NCBI RefSeq assembly: GCF_900188125.1
Contig: NZ_FZOW01000003.1
Location: 124,001 to 188,000 of the forward strand
Origin: Rhodococcoides kyotonense
Lineage (GTDB): Bacteria > Actinomycetota > Actinomycetes > Mycobacteriales > Mycobacteriaceae
Length of the DNA: 64,000 nt
Reading direction: 5' to 3'
In this document: one piece after another, positions 29,178-37,136 of the stretch
Layout of the letters: each line of letters begins with the position of its first letter
Position numbering within the stretch: the stretch's first letter is position 1
Notes under the pieces: model-generated
Databases searched by the model: none
Told to the model about the DNA's origin: nothing
Seen by the model: the letters and a program-made list of their open reading frames with translations, nothing else
Made by a program: the position numbers and the translations under genes

Positions 29178-30077
29178 ATGAATGTCGAACGGCTCCGGAT
29201 TCTCCGTGAACTTGCGGGACGCGGGACCGTCGGCGCAGTGGCCACGGCGATGTCGTTGACTCCCTCGGCCGTGTCGCAACAGCTCAAGCTACTCGCCAAG
29301 GAAGCCGGGGTTGCGCTTCTCGAGCCCGACGGTCGACGGTTGCGCCTCACGGACGCCGGTACCGCGCTGGTACTGCGGGCCGACGAGGTACTCGGGGCAC
29401 TCGACCGCGCGGCCGCCGAGATGGCGTCGTACAGTGCGTCACCCCGGGGTCGCGTACGGGTTGCGCTGTTTCCGTCCGGTGCTGCGCTCCTGCTACCCGG
29501 AGTGTTGGACCGATTGCGCGACAGCGGAACTCGGATCGAGGCAAGCGACGAGGACCTACCCGCGTCGGCGGTGCCCGCTCTGCTCGCCGATTACGACGTC
29601 GTTCTGACGCATCGCGACGACCGAGCGCATCCGACGACGGCGCCGCGCATCGAGGTGCTGGCGTTGATGCGTGAACCCATCGATCTGGTGCTTCCACCGG
29701 AACACGTTCTGGCGTCGCAGAATTCGGTGGATCTACGGCAACTCGCCGACGAGCAGTGGATCAGCGTGCGCGGCGGCTTCCCGGTCGACGATGTCCTGCT
29801 GTCCGTCGCGGCAGCTACGGGCGTTCAGCCTCGGGTGGTCCAGCGTATCAACGACTTTCGTGTCACCGAGGAGCTCGTCGCGCGAGGCCACGGGGTCGCG
29901 CTGTTGCCGCGCTACGCCGTCGTACATCCGTCTCTTGTTCGTTTGCCGCTGCGCGGCGTGCGGGCCGGCAGGGTATACGAGCTCGCGACGAGGCCTGGCG
30001 CGCGGAAGCTGCCGGCTGTTGCGGCGGTGGTGGGTGCGTTCAAGTCCGAGGCCGCCCATGTGCACGAAAATCCATAG
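29178..30077 (+). CDS. LysR-family regulator
   Basis: 299 residues. N-terminal winged helix (MNVERLRILRELAGRGTVGAVA, then LTPSAVSQQLKLLAKEAGVALLE) and a periplasmic-binding-like effector domain (RVRVALFPSGAALLLPGVL onwards). ATG 29178. Probably controls the divergent EamA gene; an AT-rich dyad CGAATATTTTCG lies between them. The last residues HVHENP and the TAG stop (30075-30077) are encoded by the left arm of palindrome copy C, an oddity shared with three other genes here. Upstream in-frame codons run antisense through the EamA gene and are rejected. Confidence 0.92.
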   Translation: MNVERLRILRELAGRGTVGAVATAMSLTPSAVSQQLKLLAKEAGVALLEPDGRRLRLTDAGTALVLRADEVLGALDRAAAEMASYSASPRGRVRVALFPSGAALLLPGVLDRLRDSGTRIEASDEDLPASAVPALLADYDVVLTHRDDRAHPTTAPRIEVLALMREPIDLVLPPEHVLASQNSVDLRQLADEQWISVRGGFPVDDVLLSVAAATGVQPRVVQRINDFRVTEELVARGHGVALLPRYAVVHPSLVRLPLRGVRAGRVYELATRPGARKLPAVAAVVGAFKSEAAHVHENP

Positions 30078-30105
30078 CCCACTATGTATTTTCGTGCACA
30101 TGGGC
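30054..30105. repeat. Palindromic element copy C, carrying both stop codons
   Basis: 24-base arms (30054-30077 and 30082-30105) with one mismatch, loop CCCA. TAG of the LysR gene is the last three bases of the left arm. TAG of the minus-strand neighbour (CTA 30082-30084) is the first three of the right arm. Both genes therefore end inside the element. Confidence 0.95.
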
Positions 30106-31104
30106 GCAGCCCTCACAGGGAAACGAAGTATCTCGCCACCCCTCCCGGACAAGCACCGCGCGCACTTCGGAGTACACGCCGCAAGGATCCTTGGTCACCT
30201 CGTCCCAGCCGTAGACGAGGCGCGGCAGACCGCTGAGCTCGGCCGCGTTGTCCCGTCGGCGATCCCGGAACCGACGCTGCCGGGCCGAGTGGAACGCCTG
30301 GCCGTCGAGCCTGACGATGAGGCCGACGTCCTCATACAGGACGTCCTCGAACAGCGTCCGTCCGTCGACGTGATGCGGCGTCTGGCGCGCACCGGCGGGT
30401 AGGCCGTGCGCCTGCTCGACATCGACGACATAGCGATGCTCGAGAGCCGAATGAACGCCGCCGGACAGCAGCGCCAACGTATCGAACAGCGCCGATCGAT
30501 AGCGTCGAGGACGGCGGAGTTCCATCTTTCGCCGCATCGCATCGACCGAGACGGCACCCGACGACATCGCCGAGACCATTCGGACCATCGCGTCCCTGAC
30601 GGTGGGCGCATCGACCGCAAGGTCGAGCACGGTATCAGGCTTACTCGTCCTCAGCGGATCGGTCTCGACCGAGATATGCGACCAAGCACGCGATCGATGG
30701 ACAACGACTCCGGGGTGAATTTCGTTGTTGTCCAACGCTGTGAAGCGCATTTTGGCGTGGCGGGAGACGGCGCCCTGACTCGTGGCCGAGCAGCCGAACG
30801 GGATCGTCACATGGACGGGCCCCTGCCGCTGTCGGATCATCCCCCACTCTTCAGCCGCCGTGTCATGGCTGAGTAGCGCCCTAGGTCCCGCATACAGAAG
30901 GGCTGCCGAGCACATCATCGGCCGCGTGAGTGGCCCGTTGGTAACCGATACAACGCCGCGAAAGACTCGAAGCCACTGACCGGTCTCCACTTCATGACGT
31001 ATCGATTCGCGATTCACACCTTGCTCGTACAGCTGCGCGGTCGTGAGGATGCCGCATTGGGCGTCGAGCAACTCCTGCCATCGACCACTGGGTCTCGTTT
31101 CCAT
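30082..31104 (-). CDS. AbiEi-like / DUF559-type protein, orphan
   Basis: 340 residues. The N-terminus resembles the AbiEi antitoxin-type winged-helix domain (LLDAQCGILTTAQLYEQGVNRESIRHEVETGQWLRV region). The C-terminus looks like a DUF559/Vsr-type nuclease fold (VGLIVRLDGQAFH, then RDRRRDNAAELSGLPRLVYGWDEVTKDP). Such proteins are common and usually solitary in actinobacteria. No toxin gene (AbiEii) is adjacent, so a toxin-antitoxin role is not supported. ATG 31104 chosen; GTG 31113 possible. It ends inside palindrome copy C with tail HVHENT. Two facing DnaA-box sequences lie about 50 bases upstream. Confidence 0.75.
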   Translation of the reverse strand: METRPSGRWQELLDAQCGILTTAQLYEQGVNRESIRHEVETGQWLRVFRGVVSVTNGPLTRPMMCSAALLYAGPRALLSHDTAAEEWGMIRQRQGPVHVTIPFGCSATSQGAVSRHAKMRFTALDNNEIHPGVVVHRSRAWSHISVETDPLRTSKPDTVLDLAVDAPTVRDAMVRMVSAMSSGAVSVDAMRRKMELRRPRRYRSALFDTLALLSGGVHSALEHRYVVDVEQAHGLPAGARQTPHHVDGRTLFEDVLYEDVGLIVRLDGQAFHSARQRRFRDRRRDNAAELSGLPRLVYGWDEVTKDPCGVYSEVRAVLVREGWRDTSFPCEGCAHVHENT

Positions 31105-31154
31105 GTGCAGCACAATGCACTACACCGCGGACCGGGAAGGCTCGAAAAGTCGGG

Positions 31155-31176
31155 TTATCCACAGGCCTGTGGATAA
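31155..31176. promoter_or_regulatory. Palindrome of two facing DnaA-box consensus sequences
   Basis: TTATCCACA (31155-31163) and TGTGGATAA (31168-31176), each a perfect DnaA 9-mer, face each other across GGCC to make a perfect 22-bp palindrome. It lies in the promoter region of the AbiEi/DUF559-like gene and just before element D. No dnaA, dnaN or further boxes are seen nearby, so this is not a replication origin. Confidence 0.6.
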
Positions 31177-31180
31177 CTCT

Positions 31181-31224
31181 ATGTGCACGAAAATACATAG
31201 CCCTCTATGTATTTTCGTGCACAT
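31181..31224. repeat. Palindromic element copy D
   Basis: Perfect 20-base arms ATGTGCACGAAAATACATAG (31181-31200) and complement (31205-31224), loop CCCT. It follows the recR stop codon by 13 bases (minus strand) and lies upstream of the AbiEi/DUF559-like gene, a tandem rather than convergent junction. Confidence 0.92.
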
Positions 31225-31237
31225 GGGGCGAAGCCCC

Positions 31238-31846
31238 CTACAGAGGCCTCCGACCCGTCAGCGCCCGCCCGAGGGTGAGCTCGTCGGCGAACTCGAGGTC
31301 CCCGCCCATCGGGAGTCCGGATGCCAGACGGGTGATCGAGAGCCCGGGAAAGTCGCGCATCATGCGGACCAGGTAGGTCGCGGTGGCTTCGCCCTCGGTG
31401 TTGGGGTCGGTCGCGACGATGACCTCGGAGACGTCGACGCCGTCGTCCTGAGTTCCGACGCGTACCAACAACTCTCGGATCCGCAGTTGGTCCGGCCCGA
31501 CGCCGTTCAGTGGATCCAGAGCGCCACCGAGTACGTGGTACCGACCCTTGAATTCTCGGGTACGTTCCACTGCCTGAACGTCTTTCGGCTCTTCGACGAC
31601 GCAGATGATGCTGCGATCACGCCGCGGGTCGGCGCAGATTCGGCACAGTTCCTTGTCCGACACCGTGCCGCACACGGTGCAGAACTGGACGCCGTCGCGC
31701 ACTCGTTGCAGCGCCTTGATGAGCCGCTCCACCTCGGGCGGTTCGACGCCCAACAGGTGAAAGGCTATGCGCTGCGCACTTTTCGGGCCGACGCCCGGCA
31801 TCTTGCCGAGTTCGTCGATCAGATCCTGGACAGGACCTTCGTACAC
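31238..31846 (-). CDS. recR: Recombination mediator RecR
   Basis: 202 residues. Helix-hairpin-helix [20 protein letters not shown], the four-Cys zinc finger [19 protein letters not shown], and a Toprim domain ([30 protein letters not shown]). It helps load RecA at gaps in the RecFOR pathway. Downstream of ybaB with a 9-base gap, the conserved ybaB-recR pair. GTG start at 31846. Confidence 0.97.
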   Translation of the reverse strand: MYEGPVQDLIDELGKMPGVGPKSAQRIAFHLLGVEPPEVERLIKALQRVRDGVQFCTVCGTVSDKELCRICADPRRDRSIICVVEEPKDVQAVERTREFKGRYHVLGGALDPLNGVGPDQLRIRELLVRVGTQDDGVDVSEVIVATDPNTEGEATATYLVRMMRDFPGLSITRLASGLPMGGDLEFADELTLGRALTGRRPL

Positions 31847-31855
31847 GGGCCCGCC

Positions 31856-32194
31856 TCAGAAACCGGGGAGGCCGAGCGAACCGCCGCCGAGACCGCCTGC
31901 GAGTGGGCCGAGCTTCTCCGCTGCGACGGACTGCGCGGAGTTCGACGCGTCGGCGACGGCTCCGATGATCAGATCCTGGAGCGTCTCGACATCCTCGGGG
32001 TCGACGACCTTGGGATCGATCGTCAGTCCGACGAGTTCGCCGGTGCCCTTGACGGTCGCGCGAACGAGACCTCCGCCCGCCTGGCCGGTCACCTCGGCTT
32101 CGGCGATCTCGGCCTGTGCTGCCATCAACTGCTGCTGCATCTGCTGGGCCTGCTGCATGATCGATGCGATGTCTGGCTGCTCACCGGGTTGCAC
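31856..32194 (-). CDS. YbaB/EbfC nucleoid-associated protein
   Basis: 112 residues. An N-terminal coiled coil rich in Gln and Met ([24 protein letters not shown]) is followed by the YbaB core [23 protein letters not shown] and a Gly/Leu-rich tail. It binds DNA as a dimer and is normally coexpressed with recR, as here. In many bacteria dnaX precedes this pair; it is absent here. Confidence 0.95.
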   Translation of the reverse strand: MQPGEQPDIASIMQQAQQMQQQLMAAQAEIAEAEVTGQAGGGLVRATVKGTGELVGLTIDPKVVDPEDVETLQDLIIGAVADASNSAQSVAAEKLGPLAGGLGGGSLGLPGF

Positions 32195-32239
32195 TTCGAA
32201 CGTCCTCTCGTCGCGAATTCCCGTCCCAGCCTAGCCACG

Positions 32240-32914
32240 TCACCAGTAGCCGAACACCCGCGTGTCGTCCGCGGACAGTCCAGCGGCCCTGCAGGTCGCG
32301 CGGATGGCGTCCATGCGTCGACGTTCGCCGGCCGCCCACACGGTGGTGCGGGAGGTCATCTCGCAGCGACGTGCCGCGGTGACCAGCGGATCGAAGCCCA
32401 TGCCTACATGGAAGCTGATCACGCCCACACCGTCGACCACGGGCAGTTCACCGACCGCAGCCGGGTGGGGTGTGTCGACCCATACGGTTCCGGTCGACGA
32501 CGCGGGCCATTGCTGCAGAATCGCGTGCACGGCAGGCACGGACGCCTCGTCTGCGAACAGGAGGACGCGTCGACCACTGCCGAAGTTCGGTAGGTGCCGA
32601 CCCCTCGGTCCCCCGATGGGCGTCGTCGATCCGACTCGCACCGATCCGAGCCACCGTTGCATGATCGTGTTCTCGATACTGGGAGTGAAGTCGACGTCGA
32701 GAATTCCGCGGTCGGTGTCGAATCGCCTGACCGTGTAATCGAGAGACGGTACGCCCGGAAACTCGAGCCAGTCGGCGATCGTCTCCTCGTCCCATGCAGT
32801 CCCCCCAGGCGTGACGAGCGACGTCATGCGCGTGACGCCTGGTCGCGGGCGGGTGAAGGACAGCGTTCGTAGGAACGCTTCCCTGGCATCCAGTCCCGGG
32901 TCTGGAACTGACAT
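32240..32914 (-). CDS. Siderophore-interacting protein (FAD/NAD(P)H ferric reductase-like)
   Basis: 224 residues from ATG 32914, which has GGGGAGG upstream. It has SIP-family features: an N-terminal FAD-binding barrel remnant (WLEFPGVPSLDYTVRRFD, IENTIMQRWLGSVRVGSTTPIGGPRG), then a Rossmann-like NAD domain (RRVLLFADEASVPAVHAILQQWP, TTVWAAGERRRMDAIR). It is on the short side for the family (usually about 240-280). It would release iron from ferric siderophores in the cytoplasm by reduction. An iron-box-like sequence upstream supports iron control. Confidence 0.85.
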   Translation of the reverse strand: MSVPDPGLDAREAFLRTLSFTRPRPGVTRMTSLVTPGGTAWDEETIADWLEFPGVPSLDYTVRRFDTDRGILDVDFTPSIENTIMQRWLGSVRVGSTTPIGGPRGRHLPNFGSGRRVLLFADEASVPAVHAILQQWPASSTGTVWVDTPHPAAVGELPVVDGVGVISFHVGMGFDPLVTAARRCEMTSRTTVWAAGERRRMDAIRATCRAAGLSADDTRVFGYW

Positions 32915-32940
32915 GGCACACCTCCCCAAGTCGCCACTGC

Positions 32941-32959
32941 TTGAGTAAGGCTAAACTTC
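32941..32959. promoter_or_regulatory. IdeR/DtxR-type iron box
   Basis: TTGAGTAAGGCTAAACTTC matches the consensus TWAGGTWAGSCTWACCTWA at 15 of 19 positions. It lies 27 bases upstream of the siderophore-interacting protein start, where an iron-loaded repressor would block transcription. Confidence 0.6.
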
Positions 32960-33001
32960 GTCACCGACATCGCACCAGCAGGGTCCTCGTATGCTTCGTG
33001 C

Positions 33002-33649
33002 ATGCATGATCCGACCGGGCCCGTCACGCCGCGTCGACGTCGCGTGACCGAGGAGACGATGATCGAGGCGGGCATCGAACTGACCTTGCCCAAGCTGACC
33101 GTCAAATCCGTCGCCGAGAAGCTCGGGGTCAGCATCGTCGCGATCTACAACAACATCGACGACGTCGAAGCACTGAAAGGGCTCGTCGCAGAGGCGATCC
33201 TGCGGAGGTGGGATTTTCCCGAGCCGACGCTCGAGTTGCCGATTCACGACGCGTTGCTGAGCGTCGCCATGAACCTGCGCGCCCTGGTCCATCGAAACCC
33301 CGGGATCGCGCAGTACCTGGTGAACATCGACGCGGATTCACCCGACGCGTTGGCGAAGATCGACGCCGTTCAGCAGCGGTACGCCACGGTCTACGGCCTT
33401 CGCCCGAAGCAGGCGATGTGGGCGGTGGCGACAGTCGCCGAACACGCCATCGCACTCGCGGAGATGGTGCACGTGACCGGCAGGCGACAGAACCAGCCTG
33501 CGATGGCGGACCGTACCGATCTGACTCTCATTCCGCGGGCAGTCGATCGCACCGCACGCAGTCTGGATGCCGACTTCGAACTGTCGATGCGGGCCGTCGT
33601 TCTCGGCGCGATCGCGGTGATCGACGACCCGCAGTTCGAGACGTTCTAG
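33002..33649 (+). CDS. TetR-family regulator
   Basis: 215 residues. The N-terminal helix-turn-helix (VTEETMIEAGIELTLPKLTVKSVAEKLGVSIVAIYNNIDD) is TetR-like but reads YNNIDD where most have YxHFxxK. The C-terminal ligand domain is unassigned. A -10-like TATGCT (32990-32995) ends six bases before ATG 33002, so the mRNA is probably leaderless. Divergent from the siderophore gene. Its stop overlaps the facing gene's stop in the shared CTAG. Confidence 0.85.
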   Translation: MHDPTGPVTPRRRRVTEETMIEAGIELTLPKLTVKSVAEKLGVSIVAIYNNIDDVEALKGLVAEAILRRWDFPEPTLELPIHDALLSVAMNLRALVHRNPGIAQYLVNIDADSPDALAKIDAVQQRYATVYGLRPKQAMWAVATVAEHAIALAEMVHVTGRRQNQPAMADRTDLTLIPRAVDRTARSLDADFELSMRAVVLGAIAVIDDPQFETF

Positions 33650-34080
33650 CGGGTTTCCTTCTCGAGGTTCGCCAGGGTCTGTGCCTGGATCTTCTTCAGT
33701 CCGAGGGGCGCGAAGGTCTTCTCGAAGAAGCCGCCGATGCCGCCTGCGCCCTTCCACTCGGTCGTCGTCGTGACCTCGCTGCCCGTGCCGGACGGTGCGA
33801 CGGTCCAGGTGGTGATCATCGAGGAGTTGGCGTCTCGCTCGGTGATGGTCGACCCGTTCACGCTGACCGCGGCTTTGACGTTGCGCGAGCGCTTCGACGT
33901 GGCCTGCAGCGTCCACGTCGCGACAGTTCCGTCACCCTGACCGCCTTCGACGACGGCGTAGTCGAGGTACTGCTCGGGCAGGATGCGCGGACGGACCGTC
34001 TCGTAATCGGTGAGCGCTGCCAACACCTGGTCGGGCGACTGGGCGATGGTGATGGAACTGCTAGCGCTGACCTGAGCCAC
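33646..34080 (-). CDS. SRPBCC-family protein (Rv3718c-like)
   Basis: 144 residues of the START/Bet v1-like fold. It starts with beta strand MAQVSASSSITIAQSPDQVLAALTDYETVRPRILP, followed by strands ATWTLQATSKRSRNVKAAV and TTTTEWKGAGGIGGFFEKTFAP with a long C-terminal helix. The fold has a hydrophobic cavity for lipids or ketides. The same gene lies next to the FAD reductase/methyltransferase pair in mycobacteria (my recollection of Rv3718c-Rv3720). Convergent with the TetR gene: the four bases CTAG at 33646-33649 give stop TAG on both strands. Confidence 0.88.
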   Translation of the reverse strand: MAQVSASSSITIAQSPDQVLAALTDYETVRPRILPEQYLDYAVVEGGQGDGTVATWTLQATSKRSRNVKAAVSVNGSTITERDANSSMITTWTVAPSGTGSEVTTTTEWKGAGGIGGFFEKTFAPLGLKKIQAQTLANLEKETR

Positions 34081-34342
34081 GGGCGATCTCCTTTTTCTAC
34101 TTCTCGAACATGTCCGTTTTCCATCCTGCCCTTCGTGAGGGTCGCTCGGCTACGAACGGCCGAAGCGATGTGAGATGGTTCACGCACCGAAAACCGAAGC
34201 CACGAAATTTAGATGTAGAACACAACCATTTGTCGCTTTTGCCCCGTTATCAAGGCTCTCCCGAGCAACATTTGAGTGAAATTTGCTGTCGCGCCCGGTA
34301 ATCGCAGTGGCTCGCGGCGATCGGTGGATATAGCGTCTTCCT

Positions 34343-35779
34343 GTGGCTTCAGCGAGAGGGTTGTACAGACGCAGGCCCGAACCACGGGAAACCGGATTCG
34401 CGGCGCATCGGGTGGGGGTCGAGCAGCTACTGAGCAGCTACCGCGCCATACCGGCCGATGCGACGGTGCGCCTCGCGAAGAAAACGTCCAACCTCTTCCG
34501 CAAGCGCGCCGCGTCGAACGCCCCCGGCCTCGACGTCAGCGGCCTGGCTCGGGTCATCTCGGTCAACCCGCAGGATGGCACCGCCGACGTCGCGGGCATG
34601 ACCACCTACGAGGATCTCGTCGACGCGACGCTGCCCTACGGGCTGGCACCCCTCGTGGTACCCCAGCTGAAGACCATCACCCTCGGCGGAGCGGTCACCG
34701 GCCTCGGCATCGAGAGCACGTCGTTCCGCAGCGGTTTGCCCCACGAGTCCGTGCTCGAGATGGACATTCTCACCGGCAGCGGCGACATCGTCACGGCCAC
34801 GCCCGACGGCGAGAACGCCGAGCTGTACTGGGGTTTCCCGAACTCCTATGGAACGCTCGGATACGCCACGAGACTGAAGATCCGTCTCGAGCCCGTGCTG
34901 CCGTACGTAGCGCTCCGGCACGTGCGTTTCGACGACCTCGACACGATGCAGGCGGCGATGGACCGCATCGCAACCGACCGAGAATACGACGGTATCGCCG
35001 TCCATTATCTCGACGGCGTCGTGTTCTCCGAGACCGAGAGCTACCTGACGCTCGGTGTGCAGACCGCGCAAGAAGGCCCGGTCAGCGAATACCACTCCGG
35101 CTCGGAGATCTATTACCGCTCCATCCAGCAGAAGACGACCGATCGACTGACGATTCACGACTACCTGTGGCGCTGGGACACCGACTGGTTCTGGTGCTCC
35201 CGCGCATTCGGGACCCAGAATCCGAAGATTCGACGCTTCTGGCCGACGAAGTACCGACGCTCCAGCTTCTACTGGAAGCTCATCGGGCTCGACCAGAAAT
35301 ACGACATCGCCGATCGACTCGAAGCACGCAAGGGCAATCCGCCGCGCGAACGCGTCGTGCAGGACATCGAAGTTCCGATCGAGAACACCGCGGCGTTTCT
35401 GCACTGGTTCTTGGACGAGATCCCGATCGAGCCGTTGTGGTTGTGCCCGTTGCGACTTCGCGAACCTGCCCCGCCCGGCGCCGACGCTGCCCGGCCGTGG
35501 CCCCTGTACCCCCTCGAACCGAAGAAGACGTACGTCAACGTCGGCTTCTGGTCGTCGGTTCCGATCGTCCCCGGTGCGCCCGACGGCGCTGCCAACCGTG
35601 CCATCGAGAAGAAGGTCACCGACTTCGGCGGGCACAAGTCTCTCTACTCGGAAGCGTTCTACACCGAGGACGAGTTCGCCGCGCTCTACGGCGGCGCGAA
35701 ATTCGAGGAACTGAAGAAACGGTACGACCCAGATTCACGTTTGTTGGACATGTATTCGAAGGCGGTGCAAAGAAAATGA
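34343..35779 (+). CDS. FAD-binding reductase of tuberculostearic-acid-type lipid methylation (Rv3719-like)
   Basis: 478 residues. VAO-type FAD domain (GLARVISVNPQDGTADVAGMTTYEDLVD, LKTITLGGAVTGLGIESTSFRSGLPHESVLEMDILTG) with a long C-terminal domain. Relatives (BfaA/TmsA) reduce the 10-methylene fatty acyl chain made by the partner methyltransferase to the 10-methyl branch. GTG 34343 has a -10-like TAGCGT at 34331-34336, so the mRNA is probably leaderless. The 262-base region upstream is AT-richer than its surroundings and shows no gene. The stop overlaps the methyltransferase start (ATGA). Confidence 0.88.
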   Translation: MASARGLYRRRPEPRETGFAAHRVGVEQLLSSYRAIPADATVRLAKKTSNLFRKRAASNAPGLDVSGLARVISVNPQDGTADVAGMTTYEDLVDATLPYGLAPLVVPQLKTITLGGAVTGLGIESTSFRSGLPHESVLEMDILTGSGDIVTATPDGENAELYWGFPNSYGTLGYATRLKIRLEPVLPYVALRHVRFDDLDTMQAAMDRIATDREYDGIAVHYLDGVVFSETESYLTLGVQTAQEGPVSEYHSGSEIYYRSIQQKTTDRLTIHDYLWRWDTDWFWCSRAFGTQNPKIRRFWPTKYRRSSFYWKLIGLDQKYDIADRLEARKGNPPRERVVQDIEVPIENTAAFLHWFLDEIPIEPLWLCPLRLREPAPPGADAARPWPLYPLEPKKTYVNVGFWSSVPIVPGAPDGAANRAIEKKVTDFGGHKSLYSEAFYTEDEFAALYGGAKFEELKKRYDPDSRLLDMYSKAVQRK

Positions 35780-37080
35780 CGACGTTCAAAGAACCCGGTA
35801 CCCGCGCACAGAAGCTCACCATCTCCGAGATTCTCGAGCTGCTTTCCGACGGCACCATCCCATTGCGATTCACGGCCTACGACGGCAGCGCCGCGGGACC
35901 CGAGAACGCCGAGCTCGGCCTCGAGCTCAAGAGCCCACGCGGGACGACGTATCTCGCCACGGCGCCAGGCGATCTCGGTATGGCCCGCGCATACATCTCG
36001 GGCGATCTCGAGGCAGTCGGTGTGCATCCCGGCGACCCGTACGAGATCCTCCGCATCATGGGCGACGAACTGCATTTCCGACGCCCGAACGCCCTGACGC
36101 TCGCGTCGATCACCCGGTCACTCGGGTGGGACCTGTTGCGTCCCATCGCACCTCCGCCTCAGGAGGTGGTGCCGCGGTGGCGTCGCATCGCAGAGGGCCT
36201 GCGCCACTCCAAGACTCGTGACGCGGATTCCATCTCGCATCACTACGACGTGTCGAACACGTTCTACGAGTACGTACTCGGACCGTCGATGACGTACACA
36301 TGTGCTGCCTACACGTCGGAAAGCGACTCCCTCGAGGCCGCGCAGGAGAACAAGTACCGCCTCGTGTTCGACAAGCTCGGACTGAAGGAAGGCGACCGAC
36401 TGCTCGACATCGGCTGCGGCTGGGGCGGAATGGTCCGCTACGCCGCACGCCGTGGCGTCAAGACCATCGGTGCCACGCTGTCGAAGGAACAGGCCGCGTG
36501 GGCGCAGAAGGCGATCGCCGAGGAAGGCTTGTCCGACCTCGCCGAGGTCCGCTTCTCCGACTACCGAGACGTGCCCGAGACCGGCTTCGACGCGGTGTCG
36601 TCGATCGGGCTGACCGAACACATCGGCGTGCACAACTACCCCGCGTACTTCGAGTCCATCAAGTCGAAGCTCCGTGTCGGTGGCCGAGTGCTGAACCACA
36701 GCATCACGCGTCCGGACAACCGAAGCCACGCTCGCGCAGGGGCTTTCATCGATCGATACGTCTTCCCCGACGGTGAACTGACCGGCTCGGGGCGCATCAT
36801 CACCGAAATGCAGGACGCGGGCATCGAGGTTCGCCACGAGGAGAACCTGCGTGAGCACTACGCCCTGACGTTGAAGGCGTGGTGCAAGAACCTCGTCGAC
36901 AACTGGGACGCCTGCGTCGCCGAAGCAGGCGTCGGGACCGCACGCGTGTGGGGCCTGTACATGGCGGGCTCACGACTCGGATTCGAACGCAATGTCGTCC
37001 AGCTGCACCAGGTTCTGGGCGTCAAGCTCGGGCCGAAAGGCGAGGCGGATGTGCCGCTGCGTCCCTGGTGGGAGGGCTAG
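35776..37080 (+). CDS. Cyclopropane-fatty-acid-synthase-type SAM methyltransferase (Rv3720/BfaB/TmsB-like)
   Basis: 434 residues. The N-terminal region is typical of the Cfa branch (PLRFTAYDGSAAGPENAE, MARAYISGDLEAVGVHPGDPYE). The catalytic domain has SHHYDVSNTFYEYVLG, MTYTCAAYTSESDSLEAAQ, SAM motif LLDIGCGWGGMVRYAA and LTEHIGVHNYPAYF. It uses SAM to add a methylene to an unsaturated phospholipid acyl chain. With the overlapping FAD reductase it should make 10-methyl (tuberculostearic-type) fatty acids. It ends 14 bases before palindrome copy E. The alternative is a plain cyclopropane synthase. Confidence 0.9.
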   Translation: MTTFKEPGTRAQKLTISEILELLSDGTIPLRFTAYDGSAAGPENAELGLELKSPRGTTYLATAPGDLGMARAYISGDLEAVGVHPGDPYEILRIMGDELHFRRPNALTLASITRSLGWDLLRPIAPPPQEVVPRWRRIAEGLRHSKTRDADSISHHYDVSNTFYEYVLGPSMTYTCAAYTSESDSLEAAQENKYRLVFDKLGLKEGDRLLDIGCGWGGMVRYAARRGVKTIGATLSKEQAAWAQKAIAEEGLSDLAEVRFSDYRDVPETGFDAVSSIGLTEHIGVHNYPAYFESIKSKLRVGGRVLNHSITRPDNRSHARAGAFIDRYVFPDGELTGSGRIITEMQDAGIEVRHEENLREHYALTLKAWCKNLVDNWDACVAEAGVGTARVWGLYMAGSRLGFERNVVQLHQVLGVKLGPKGEADVPLRPWWEG

Positions 37081-37094
37081 GCGACGTCGTCGCA

Positions 37095-37136
37095 TGTGCA
37101 TAGAAATACATAGTGGGCTATGTATTTCTATGCACA
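37095..37136. repeat. Palindromic element copy E, covarying variant
   Basis: Perfect 19-base arms TGTGCATAGAAATACATAG (37095-37113) and complement (37118-37136), loop TGGG. Compared with the family arm, CGA is changed to TAG in the left arm and TCG to CTA in the right arm, a compensatory change. The minus-strand hydrolase uses CTA 37128-37130 as its stop. Confidence 0.92.

Noticed and set aside
30082..31104. Type IV toxin-antitoxin operon
   Set aside because: The flanking genes are recR and a LysR gene; no AbiEii-like toxin is found on either side.
31155..31176. Replication origin
   Set aside because: Only two DnaA boxes are present, with no dnaA/dnaN neighbours and no AT-rich unwinding region.
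34081..34342. Small gene or RNA in the AT-richer gap before the FAD reductase
   Set aside because: No reading frame with a ribosome site and no strong hairpin are visible; treated as promoter region.
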